Shown: positions 44,292 through 52,005 of the stretch, piece by piece
Position numbering within the stretch: the first letter of the stretch is position 1
How the letters are laid out: each line of letters opens with the position of its first letter
NCBI GenBank assembly: GCA_024761205.1
Contig: JAMASS010000016.1
Location: forward strand, 41,888-105,887
Source: Limisphaerales bacterium
GTDB taxonomy: Bacteria > Verrucomicrobiota > Verrucomicrobiia > Limisphaerales > AAA164-E04
Reading direction: 5' to 3'
Length of the DNA: 64,000 nt
Made by a program: the position numbers and the translations under genes
Notes under the pieces: model-generated
What the model saw: the letters and a program-made list of their open reading frames with translations, nothing else
The model's database searches: none
What the model was told of the DNA's origin: nothing

Positions 44292-45434
44292 ATGGCCAAA
44301 CGAGACTATTACGAAGTTCTCAGCGTCAAAAGAGGAGCGTCGGCTGACGAAATTAAGAAAGCCTACCGAAAACAGGCAGTCAAATATCATCCCGACAAGA
44401 ACCCTGGGAACAAGCAAGCCGAGGAGCGGTTCAAGGAACTGGGCGAGGCGTATGAGGCCCTGAGTGATCCTCAGAAAAAGGCCGCATACGATCAGTATGG
44501 TCACACGGCCTTTGACCATCGCTCCCGCGGCTTTGGTGGCGGACGGGGTGGCAGTTTCCACGATCCCTTCGATATCTTTCGTGAAGTCTTCAGTGGCAGC
44601 AGTGGCAGCATTTTTGAAAACCTCTTTAGCGACGGTCGGCGGGACTCTTCCGGCCGCCAACGGGGGGCTGATCTTCGTTACGACCTCGATATCACCTTTG
44701 AAGAAGCGACGATGGGATGTGAGAAGGACGTCCCCATTACCAAACTCGACAGTTGCCAGATTTGTCAGGGGTCCGGTGCCGCTCCCGGGACGAGCCGCAA
44801 GAATTGTTCCACCTGCGATGGAGAGGGGCGAGTGGTCTCCTCGCGCGGTATCTTCAACATCGCTCAAACCTGCCCGACTTGTGAGGGGAGCGGCGAGATC
44901 CTCGAGAAACCCTGCGCCTCATGCCGCGGTAGCGGTCGCCAAGAGAAGATCAAAAAGATCAGGATCAGGATTCCTCCGGGTGTCGATTCCGGTGCCCGTT
45001 TGCGATCATCCGGCAACGGTGAAGCCGGTGTGCGAGGCGGTGCTCCCGGTGATTTGTATGTGGCCCTCCATGTTCGCGAGCATGAAATCTTTGAACGCAA
45101 TGGGGATGACCTCCTCTGCGAAGTGCCCATCAGCTTCGTGGCGGCAACCCTCGGCTCCGAACTCACAGTGCCGACGCTGCAAGAGCAAGCCAAGATCAAG
45201 ATTCCGGCAGGGACTCAGTCAGGAACGGTCTTTCGACTCAAAGGAAAGGGCGTGAGAAACGTCCAGGGCTACGGTTATGGCGACCTTCACGTGAGAGTTT
45301 CAGTCGAGGTACCCACCCGATTAAACGCCGAACAGACCGCAAAACTCAGAGAATTCGGCGAACTCTGTGATAACAACGTCAATCCGATCTCGACGAATTT
45401 CTTTGAGAAGGCCCGAAAATTCTTCTCCGGCTAA
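44292..45434 (+). CDS. dnaJ: chaperone DnaJ (class A Hsp40)
   Basis: 380 residues. J domain (1-70, '[20 protein letters not shown]', HPD in 'YHPDKNPG'), a Gly-rich linker ('[10 protein letters not shown]'), and a zinc domain with all four CxxCxGxG repeats ('CQICQGSG', 'CSTCDGEG', 'CPTCEGSG', 'CASCRGSG'). The C-terminal substrate-binding domains follow ('[20 protein letters not shown]'). It stimulates DnaK ATPase and delivers clients. Only three bases separate it from grpE and six from rsmE, so the three form one operon. Confidence 0.97.
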   Translation: MAKRDYYEVLSVKRGASADEIKKAYRKQAVKYHPDKNPGNKQAEERFKELGEAYEALSDPQKKAAYDQYGHTAFDHRSRGFGGGRGGSFHDPFDIFREVFSGSSGSIFENLFSDGRRDSSGRQRGADLRYDLDITFEEATMGCEKDVPITKLDSCQICQGSGAAPGTSRKNCSTCDGEGRVVSSRGIFNIAQTCPTCEGSGEILEKPCASCRGSGRQEKIKKIRIRIPPGVDSGARLRSSGNGEAGVRGGAPGDLYVALHVREHEIFERNGDDLLCEVPISFVAATLGSELTVPTLQEQAKIKIPAGTQSGTVFRLKGKGVRNVQGYGYGDLHVRVSVEVPTRLNAEQTAKLREFGELCDNNVNPISTNFFEKARKFFSG

Positions 45435-45440
45435 TCTACG

Positions 45441-46196
45441 ATGCATCGTTTCTTTCTTCCCGCCAGCCGGTGCCGAGAAACAACGGTGGAGCTTTCCGAA
45501 CGGGACACCAAACACGCCGCCAAGGTTCTGCGTCTAAAGGAAAAAGACCGCTTCAGTGTGTTGGATGGCCAGGGCTGCGAACTCCTCTGCCAGGTCCAAA
45601 AGGTCCATAAACAGTCAGTGCAAGGAAAGGTCCTCTCCCGAAACACCCTTCCCGCATTGGGCTATGAGCTTTCCCTCGTTCAAGCCGTAACCAAGGGAAA
45701 ATCCATGGACCTGATCATCCAAAAGGCCACTGAACTCGGCTGCCGAACCATTATTCCTGTAATCTCCGAACGAACTGTGACGCAATGCGATGAGTCGGAT
45801 TCACGCAGCAAACAGGAAAAATGGCAGACCATCGCCGTGGAAGCGATGAAGCAGTGCGGCCAAGGGTGGTTGCCCGAAATCTTGCCGCCGCTTTCCTTGC
45901 GCGCCCTCTTCTCCGGTAGTTCCCTGCCCAAAGACCGGCTATCCCTCCTAGCGAGCCTGCAACCCGCTGCCTTGCATCCTCGAAAACACTTGGAGGCATA
46001 CCAAACGGAACACGGACATCCGCCAAGTCAAATGACTGTCTGGATCGGCCCGGAAGGTGATTTCACCCCGGCCGAGATCAACACCATCAAAGGCAGCGGC
46101 GTCCTGCCCATCACACTCGGGCCTCTCATCCTCAGGAGCGAGACTGCTGCAATCTATGCGCTGTCAGTGCTCAACTACGAGTTGCAGTCTCCTTGA
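45441..46196 (+). CDS. rsmE: 16S rRNA (uracil-1498-N3)-methyltransferase RsmE
   Basis: 251 residues. The N-terminal PUA-like part ('MHRFFLPASRCRETTVELSE', 'KHAAKVLRLKEKDRFSVLDG') precedes a SPOUT/trefoil-knot methyltransferase with 'LVQAVTKGKSMDLIIQKATE', 'LGCRTIIPVISERTV', 'QEKWQTIAVEAMKQCGQGWL' and the SAM loop 'VWIGPEGDFTPAEINTIKGS', 'LGPLILRSETAAIYALSVLN'. It follows dnaJ, an arrangement seen in many bacteria. Confidence 0.95.
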   Translation: MHRFFLPASRCRETTVELSERDTKHAAKVLRLKEKDRFSVLDGQGCELLCQVQKVHKQSVQGKVLSRNTLPALGYELSLVQAVTKGKSMDLIIQKATELGCRTIIPVISERTVTQCDESDSRSKQEKWQTIAVEAMKQCGQGWLPEILPPLSLRALFSGSSLPKDRLSLLASLQPAALHPRKHLEAYQTEHGHPPSQMTVWIGPEGDFTPAEINTIKGSGVLPITLGPLILRSETAAIYALSVLNYELQSP

Positions 46197-46368
46197 GCGA
46201 AAATACCCGGGCATTGACCTCGTTGCCGCAAAAGACGGAGCCGCCGCACACCATCATCCGCCGCCTCAAGCTCCGAGAGGATGGGCCTGGGGAGCCGAAC
46301 GGAGAAACTTGTGCAAGTGGGTCGCTCAATCGCCGTCTTCGCCCCGGGGGTTTTCTGAAATATCGGCT

Positions 46369-46923
46369 TCATTCATTGGCGGCAAGAAAATCGTTTGCGA
46401 ATTTCTTTGCACATTGCTCCGTGTGATCCATCAGTTTTTCTTCAATCATAGACTCCCCACAGTATCCATACCATCTTATCTTCCAGATCGTCGCGGCTGT
46501 GAGGAATGTAAATTCATTGTTGGCGAATCTGCCTGTTTTATATAGCTGCAGGTTGATGCTAAAGATAAATTGAGGCAAACTTGGGTGCTTCATTGCTTCA
46601 ATGGTAAGCCACAAATCATTGGGCGATGTGGCATCGATGGGGATACGGCTGCTCCTCAAAATCAACTCAAGCTCAGTTTGGAATCGGTCTTTCTTAATGC
46701 CTTCCTTTAACAGGTTATCATTAATAAGTATCATCGGATTCACGCTTTTCATCCCCCGCAAGACTCCGTTGCCAAACACATAGGGCGGCAAAACATCTTG
46801 GCTTTCGCGCTTTGCCGGAGCCGTCTCGGCGGAGGGCGTGTCTTGGGTGAGTGAGGGATCGCATCCGGCGAAAGCCAGAATGCTGGCCGTGAGCAAAAAG
46901 CGGACTGAGGGATTGGCTTTCAT
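46369..46923 (-). CDS. putative lipoprotein of unknown function
   Basis: 184 residues from ATG 46923 ('MKANPSVRFLLTASILAFAG'); the ORF-track start lies six codons upstream. 'LAFAGC' is a lipobox, so the mature protein is probably lipid-anchored. Beyond it are a Pro/Ala/Glu-rich linker and a compact domain ('GMKSVNPMILINDNLLKEGI', 'DRFQTELELILRSSRIPIDA', 'LYKTGRFANNEFTFLTAATI') ending in a helical tail. No known domain is recognised. It is convergent with rsmE. Confidence 0.7.
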   Translation of the reverse strand: MKANPSVRFLLTASILAFAGCDPSLTQDTPSAETAPAKRESQDVLPPYVFGNGVLRGMKSVNPMILINDNLLKEGIKKDRFQTELELILRSSRIPIDATSPNDLWLTIEAMKHPSLPQFIFSINLQLYKTGRFANNEFTFLTAATIWKIRWYGYCGESMIEEKLMDHTEQCAKKFANDFLAANE

Positions 46924-47201
46924 TGAGGAGGATTGCCGCACAGTTGAGGCCGGCGTGTCAAGTCAAGGCGCGTTTTTTCTTCCGGGGCAACGCCGCTGAA
47001 TCTCCCGGTAAGACGGGCGGAATGGCGGACGGAGGCTTGATCGTGCGTTAACGGCGGCCTTGAGTGCGCGCATTATTGGCGAATATCGGGAGGAGCAAGC
47101 GGCAGCGAGGCTGCCGTTTTCAACCTTTTGGGAACGCTGAAAATCTCCCGAAGCCGTGCAGATTGGGGAGGTTTGTCCAAGAACCGGCTAGCGGCTCTCG
47201 G

Positions 47202-47807
47202 TCAGAGAGAGCTGTTGTGTTCGCTGAGATATTCAGCCACGCCCTCAGCTGTTTGTTTCATCCCCGGATCACCCTTGTTCCAGCCTGCCGGACAGACGGT
47301 CTCGCCAAATTCTTCCACAAACTGAAGGGCTTCGGTCATGCGGAGGTGTTCATCAATGTTGCGCCCTAGGGGGAGGTTATTGACGGTCTGGTGTTGCACG
47401 ATGCCTTGTTTGTCGATGAGGAAGGTCGCTCGCATGGCGACGCCAGCTTCGGGATGTTCAACGCCATAGTCCTGAGAGATGGAGTGCCGAGTGTCGGCAA
47501 CGATCGGGAATTTCACTGGCCCAATGCCGCCGTTCTCGATCGGGGTTTTCCGCCAGGCGCAGTGGGTGAATTGGGAATCAATCGAAACACCGACAATCTG
47601 AACGCCGAGGTCGTCAAAGCCCTCGTAGCGATGATCCATGGCAATGATTTCGGTCGGGCAGACAAAGGTGAAATCAAGCGGCCAAAAGAACAGGATGACG
47701 TGTTTGCCCCGCAGTCCGGAGAGCTTGAAGTCTTCCTTGATACTGCCATCGGGCATGGCGGCGGGGGCAACAAAATCAGGGGCTTCTCGTGCGACTAAAA
47801 CGCCCAT
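47202..47807 (-). CDS. typical 2-Cys peroxiredoxin (AhpC/Prx1 family)
   Basis: 201 residues. The peroxidatic Cys is in 'WPLDFTFVCPTEIIAMDHRY' and the resolving Cys in the C-terminal 'EFGETVCPAGWNKGDPGMKQ'. The active-site Thr and Arg context is normal ('GVAMRATFLIDKQGIVQHQT'). It reduces hydrogen peroxide and organic peroxides in the cytosol using thioredoxin-type donors. A ribosome binding site (AAAGGA) precedes ATG 47807. It is monocistronic; no ahpF is adjacent. Confidence 0.95.
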   Translation of the reverse strand: MGVLVAREAPDFVAPAAMPDGSIKEDFKLSGLRGKHVILFFWPLDFTFVCPTEIIAMDHRYEGFDDLGVQIVGVSIDSQFTHCAWRKTPIENGGIGPVKFPIVADTRHSISQDYGVEHPEAGVAMRATFLIDKQGIVQHQTVNNLPLGRNIDEHLRMTEALQFVEEFGETVCPAGWNKGDPGMKQTAEGVAEYLSEHNSSL

Positions 47808-48360
47808 TTCTATGAATCCTTTCTTGTGTGTTTGTTTTTTGTTTCTGCTTCAGCACTTCGATTGAAGGGGGTGGAGTCTAGCCTCGGTTCCGAATGCAGG
47901 CAAAGGGAAATCGACGGATGCCTTATTTTTGGAGGTGATTCAGAATGTGTGTCTGAGGAGAGAGGTTAGCATTGGATGGTTTTGTGACCTTTTTGGAGAA
48001 CAAGGGGGGGAGAGAGCGGCGAAGAATCACCGCTTCCCCGGGTCAAGATATTGATTGGAGTCGGTCTACATCGACCTGCGGTTCAAAAAGAGGAAGGGAC
48101 ACGGCACGCACTGCGATAGAAGGATTGCTCAGGGAGCATCGTGCGGACCGCCAAGGCAAGCCCCGGCCGCAAGCCATTTCAAAAAGCCCGGGGCAATCCT
48201 GGAGACTCCCGAGTGGAGCCGAGGGCATTCCTTGGCCGGACACCTGTGGGGCAATGGCCGCCGGTGTCTTTTTTTTCCGCCCCCGCTCCAAATCATTCCA
48301 AAAATTGAACTGCGCCCCTAACTATAACTCTTTTCAATTTTCCATTGCATTTTGCCGGGG
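47808..48360. other. intergenic upstream of the peroxiredoxin gene
   Basis: It holds the peroxiredoxin promoter on the minus strand. No ORF with protein character; short ORFs at 47972-48367 overlap each other on both strands and are compositionally biased. Confidence 0.4.
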
Positions 48361-48363
48361 GGT

Positions 48364-48392
48364 GTGACAATACTCACCGCGTTCCCTATAAA
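48364..48392 (+). promoter_or_regulatory. sigma-70-type promoter of the candidate small RNA
   Basis: GTGACA (48364-48369) and TATAAA (48387-48392) are separated by exactly 17 bp, a near-consensus -35/-10 pair. A start at about 48399 would give a transcript of about 70 nt up to the terminator T-run. Confidence 0.6.
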
Positions 48393-48398
48393 AGGATA

Positions 48399-48468
48399 GT
48401 CCTCCTGAGTCGGAGGATGGCGGGTTCTGGTGTTATTAACCGTGTGTCTCCAGAGCCCGTTTTTTTTT
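48399..48468 (+). ncRNA. candidate small RNA, two hairpins, about 70 nt
   Basis: The predicted RNA begins just after the TATAAA box. Hairpin 1 is TCCTCC-TGAGTC-GGAGGA (48400-48417). Hairpin 2 is CGGGTTCTGG paired with CCAGAGCCCG (48421-48430 and 48450-48459; one G-T pair), followed directly by nine T residues (48460-48468), a textbook intrinsic terminator. The TCCTCC run is complementary to Shine-Dalgarno sequences and the RNA holds several GGA motifs, so it could act on translation or bind a CsrA-like protein. No significant ORF fits between promoter and terminator. No known RNA family is recognised. Confidence 0.6.
48421..48468 (+). terminator. intrinsic terminator of the candidate small RNA
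   Basis: A ten-pair stem CGGGTTCTGG / CCAGAGCCCG with a 19-base loop and an uninterrupted run of nine T. Confidence 0.8.
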
Positions 48469-48469
48469 C

Positions 48470-50486
48470 GGACGCTCAATTGTTGCTTGGAATATAGCAG
48501 GCCACGGCGCTAGGAGCTTCACGGCTGTCACGGAGATATCACTGAATTGTCTCCGGTTTCTTAAGTTGACCTTCCGCAAACTTAGCGAATCTCAATCCAG
48601 AGGTGGCATCTTCAAAATCACCATCGACGTCTCCGCGCATGGTTGACCCGCCGAACCGATGCGGCTCATCCTGTGGTTTTCGTGCTGTTTGCCGTGGCGT
48701 CATCATTTAGCTTTGTGTGATGCCTTTCGGAAGCCGTTTGCAGCGACGACCTTTGACAAACGATTTGAATGGCGTGCCGGACTCCATTTCGCGCTCCGAA
48801 GCGTCTGTTGAGACAGCTTTTAAGCAGTGCGGCCGGTTGGTTTCCGGTGGCCGCCGCCGATTTTACGGGCTCATTTTTACCCACTCACCCCAAGATCATC
48901 AGTAAAGGCAGCGCAATCCCGTTTTGCCGGCCCGGGGCCGCACCTTGCGGGAAAACCGACTGTGGTCTCGTGGTTCTAAATCCCTCTCATGCCGCCTTCG
49001 CATCGTGGGAAATGGCTTGAATGGAACGCCGTCCTCCCCCTCCCCCATTGGCGGTTTGCCTAGGCGGGGGCCCGTCCTCATCGGTAAGCCTCGGGGAGGT
49101 TTGGCGGGCTGTTTGTCTCATTCCAAGAGCGAGCGCGCAGGGGGAGAGGGTGTGAGCTCCCGCTCCGGCCGGCAGCGAGGCCGTTGTTGAGCCCGCGCGA
49201 AGGCACTCCAAGAAGCGGCTGATCGAGCAGGTGAGCGCCACCTGACTCATGCCCAATAGCGTTCTGCTCCGGATGAGTGCCATCTGTGCGCCAATTGCCT
49301 GCCGCCGGGAGATGCGCCTGCGGGCTGCGAGGCATTGCAAGACAGCGGCGGTGGCGCACGGGAGGCGCGTTTTCCGCCGCCCACCAACGGCGGGAGAAGG
49401 GAGACAGGAAGTAATATGAAAGCCGCAATTGAAATCGAAGGCAAACGCGCTAGGCGGCGGGGATGAGGATTGAAGGAGGCTCGACGATGGGCCGACTGGT
49501 AAGCGGCGGCATTGAGAGCGCCTTTCCCATTTTGTGCCGCAGGCGGGGGGCTGGTTTTTCAAGGCAATTCATCCGCTTCGAGAATGTGCCCCGGCATCCG
49601 CCGAGGCCCCCGGAAAGCCCGCCCCCGAGGGTTTAAGTCTTTCCAAGCCTTTCCCAAGGGTTTCTTGAACTTCCTGCCGCCGAGGTTTTTGTAATGGAAA
49701 TTCCCGAAGTCCTGGTCGCCATTCCACAAATCGTGACTGACCGGAAACATATGCCTTACTTCAAAGTCCGGCCAAATCTAGCCAGTATTCCTACGTCTGC
49801 ATCTATCCCGGCCACGGACAGTTGATGCGCACGGCATTTGAACGGTGATGTCGATCAGCAGATCCACCGTGTTGATCGCTAGATGACCAAACTTTTTGCT
49901 AGATAAGCGGACACGATCAGTCCAACTACCGACCCCACTCCGGAGAGAAATTTCGGGGAGCCATCTCCCGATTTAGCGGCATCGACAGACACTAAGAAGA
50001 GGATGAAACCGAGGGCTCAACAAAAAATCAGGTAGCATCTATGAAGGCGCGGCAATCTTTGAAGGAGGTGCTTGCGCGGATGGCGTTGAGTTTCGCCTGT
50101 CGACGGGCTGAGGAGCATGCCACACACTATGGAGTCGGTCCGCTTTCGCTTTTCCCCTTGATGAGATTCCGCATCCCCCAACGTGTTTCTCATTTGACTT
50201 ATCCGCCGCCCTCTCCTTCTGATGGTCTCCCACCGAGGATTCGGGCGTTTTCTTCGAATCCGGTTTTTCGACCACCAATATTGTTTCCGAGCCGTAGGAG
50301 GGGCAGGCAACCGTTTCGCTGATGCGGGAGGCATCAAATTCCAAAACCACCGGGTAGTGGCTGCATTGGGACCCCATTTGGCTGATAGCGGATTCGGGGT
50401 GATTTCACGGCTTGCCGGCGGCAATGTTTTCCGGCGGCGCTTCCAACCAATAGCCAGCTATGGGCAACGGTGGGATTCTCTCGCGC
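48470..50486. other. 2-kb gene desert, GC-rich, no gene recognised
   Basis: ORFs on both strands overlap heavily and none shows domain-like sequence. The minus-strand 191-residue ORF at 48987-49562 is the longest but is rich in Pro, Gly, Ser and Arg, as expected of chance ORFs in GC-rich DNA. The bases just after the DUF1501 stop (49.9-50.4 kb) may be an old coding relic on the minus strand, but I cannot assign it. Confidence 0.4.
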
Positions 50487-51983
50487 CTATGCGATCAAAT
50501 CGTGGATCACGTGACCATGAACGTCAGTCAATCGAAAGTCGCGCCCTTGATATCGGTAAGTTAAGCGCGTGTGATCGATGCCCAACAGATGCAGAATCGT
50601 AGCGTTTAGATCGTGGATATGCATTGTTCCCGGAGTCCAATGCTCCTTGTTGGGCTGAGGATCCATGGGGGCGCCGTCTTCATTCGCGATGTTGTAGCTG
50701 TAGTCATCCGTCTTGCCATAGGTAATTCCCGGCTTCACTCCCCCGCCGGCCATCCACACGGTGAAACAACGTGGGTGGTGATCGCGCCCGTAGTTCTCTC
50801 GTTTTAGATTGCCCTGACAATACGCCGTCCGACCGAACTCACCGCCCCAGATCACCAAGGTATCATCCAACATGCCCCGTCGCTTCAGATCCTTGATCAG
50901 AGCGGCGCACCCCTGATCAATATCCTTGCACTGCGATTCATGCTCTTTCGGCAGATTGCCGTGGGCATCCCAACCCCGATGGAAGATTTGAATGTTCCGT
51001 ACGCCTCGCTCCGCCAAACGCCGCGCATTGAGACAGCAGGCGGCAAAGGTGCCCGGCTTTCTTGCCGCTTCTCCGTAGAGCTCAAAAGTCGAGTTGCTTT
51101 CGCCAGATAGATCCATGAGTTCCGGTACGGACGCCTGCATTTTATAAGCCATCTCATGCTGCCGGATGCGCGACAAGACTTCGGGATCGGCGAAGCGCTC
51201 ATATTGTCCTTGATTGATAGCGGCGAGCGCATCAAGTTGAGCACGCCGATCCGTGCGGCTCACACCCACCGGATTACTCAGGAACAAAACCGGATCCCCT
51301 TCACTGCGGAGCAAAATACCCTGATGATCCGAGGGCATGAAACCAGTACCCCAGAGACGATTAAACAAGCTTTGTTCAGGGAAACTGCTTTTCGCGTGCA
51401 TTACCACGTAGCCGGGAAGGTCTTCATTGAGACTGCCCAAGCCGTAGCTCACCCAAGCGCCTAAACTAGGACGCCCCGGAATCTGGCTCCCCGTTTGAAT
51501 GTAAGTAATGGCCGGATCATGATTAATGGCTTCGGTGAAGGCCGTGTGTACCACGCAAAGATCTTTGACGACGGTCGCGGTATGCGGCAGCAACTCGCTC
51601 ACCCAGACGCCCTTGTCGTGGTTCTCCTGCAGCGTGAATTTGTATTTGCTGGGGGCCAGAGGGAATCCGTTCTTCTGATTCGCAGTCATGCCGGTCACTC
51701 GCTGCCCGCCGCGAATGTGATCGGGCAATTGTTCCCCGAACATGTCGTTCATCTTGGGCTTGTAATCCCAAAGATCGTGGTGACTAGGACCGCCGCTCAT
51801 GAACAAGTAGATCACATGGTTGGCTTTGGCGGCATGGTGCAGACCACCGCTCTCCGCACCGGAAGCGCGTAACAAACCGCTACCCAACAAATCGGCCAGT
51901 GCCGCCGTTCCCAAACCCAATGCCGAGCGGCCGAAAAAGTGCCGCCGGGTCATCATCAATGCGTATTCACGTTGTGGGTCCAT
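50487..51983 (-). CDS. DUF1501-family exported protein
   Basis: 498 residues. A twin-arginine-type leader ('MTRRHFFGRSALGLGTAALA') is followed by the DUF1501 (sulfatase/alkaline-phosphatase-like fold) sequence: 'VIYLFMSGGPSHHDLWDYKP', 'SELLPHTATVVKDLCVVHTA', 'HDPAITYIQTGSQIPGRPSL', 'VIWGGEFGRTAYCQGN', 'DHHPRCFTVWMAGGGVKPGI' and 'HIHDLNATILHLLGIDHTRL'. These proteins are almost always coded beside DUF1553 partners in Planctomycetes and Verrucomicrobia. The biochemical role is not established. It starts 22 bases after the DUF1553 gene, so the two form an operon. Confidence 0.93.
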   Translation of the reverse strand: MDPQREYALMMTRRHFFGRSALGLGTAALADLLGSGLLRASGAESGGLHHAAKANHVIYLFMSGGPSHHDLWDYKPKMNDMFGEQLPDHIRGGQRVTGMTANQKNGFPLAPSKYKFTLQENHDKGVWVSELLPHTATVVKDLCVVHTAFTEAINHDPAITYIQTGSQIPGRPSLGAWVSYGLGSLNEDLPGYVVMHAKSSFPEQSLFNRLWGTGFMPSDHQGILLRSEGDPVLFLSNPVGVSRTDRRAQLDALAAINQGQYERFADPEVLSRIRQHEMAYKMQASVPELMDLSGESNSTFELYGEAARKPGTFAACCLNARRLAERGVRNIQIFHRGWDAHGNLPKEHESQCKDIDQGCAALIKDLKRRGMLDDTLVIWGGEFGRTAYCQGNLKRENYGRDHHPRCFTVWMAGGGVKPGITYGKTDDYSYNIANEDGAPMDPQPNKEHWTPGTMHIHDLNATILHLLGIDHTRLTYRYQGRDFRLTDVHGHVIHDLIA

Positions 51984-52005
51984 GTCGTTTCTCTGAGTTG
52001 AATGT

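Noticed and set aside
44121-44867. 248-residue minus-strand ORF
   Set aside because: Overlaps grpE and dnaJ on the opposite strand; chance open frame in GC-rich DNA.
48987-49562. 191-residue minus-strand ORF in the gene desert
   Set aside because: Pro/Arg/Ser/Gly-rich with no domain, and overlapped by several equally long chance ORFs.
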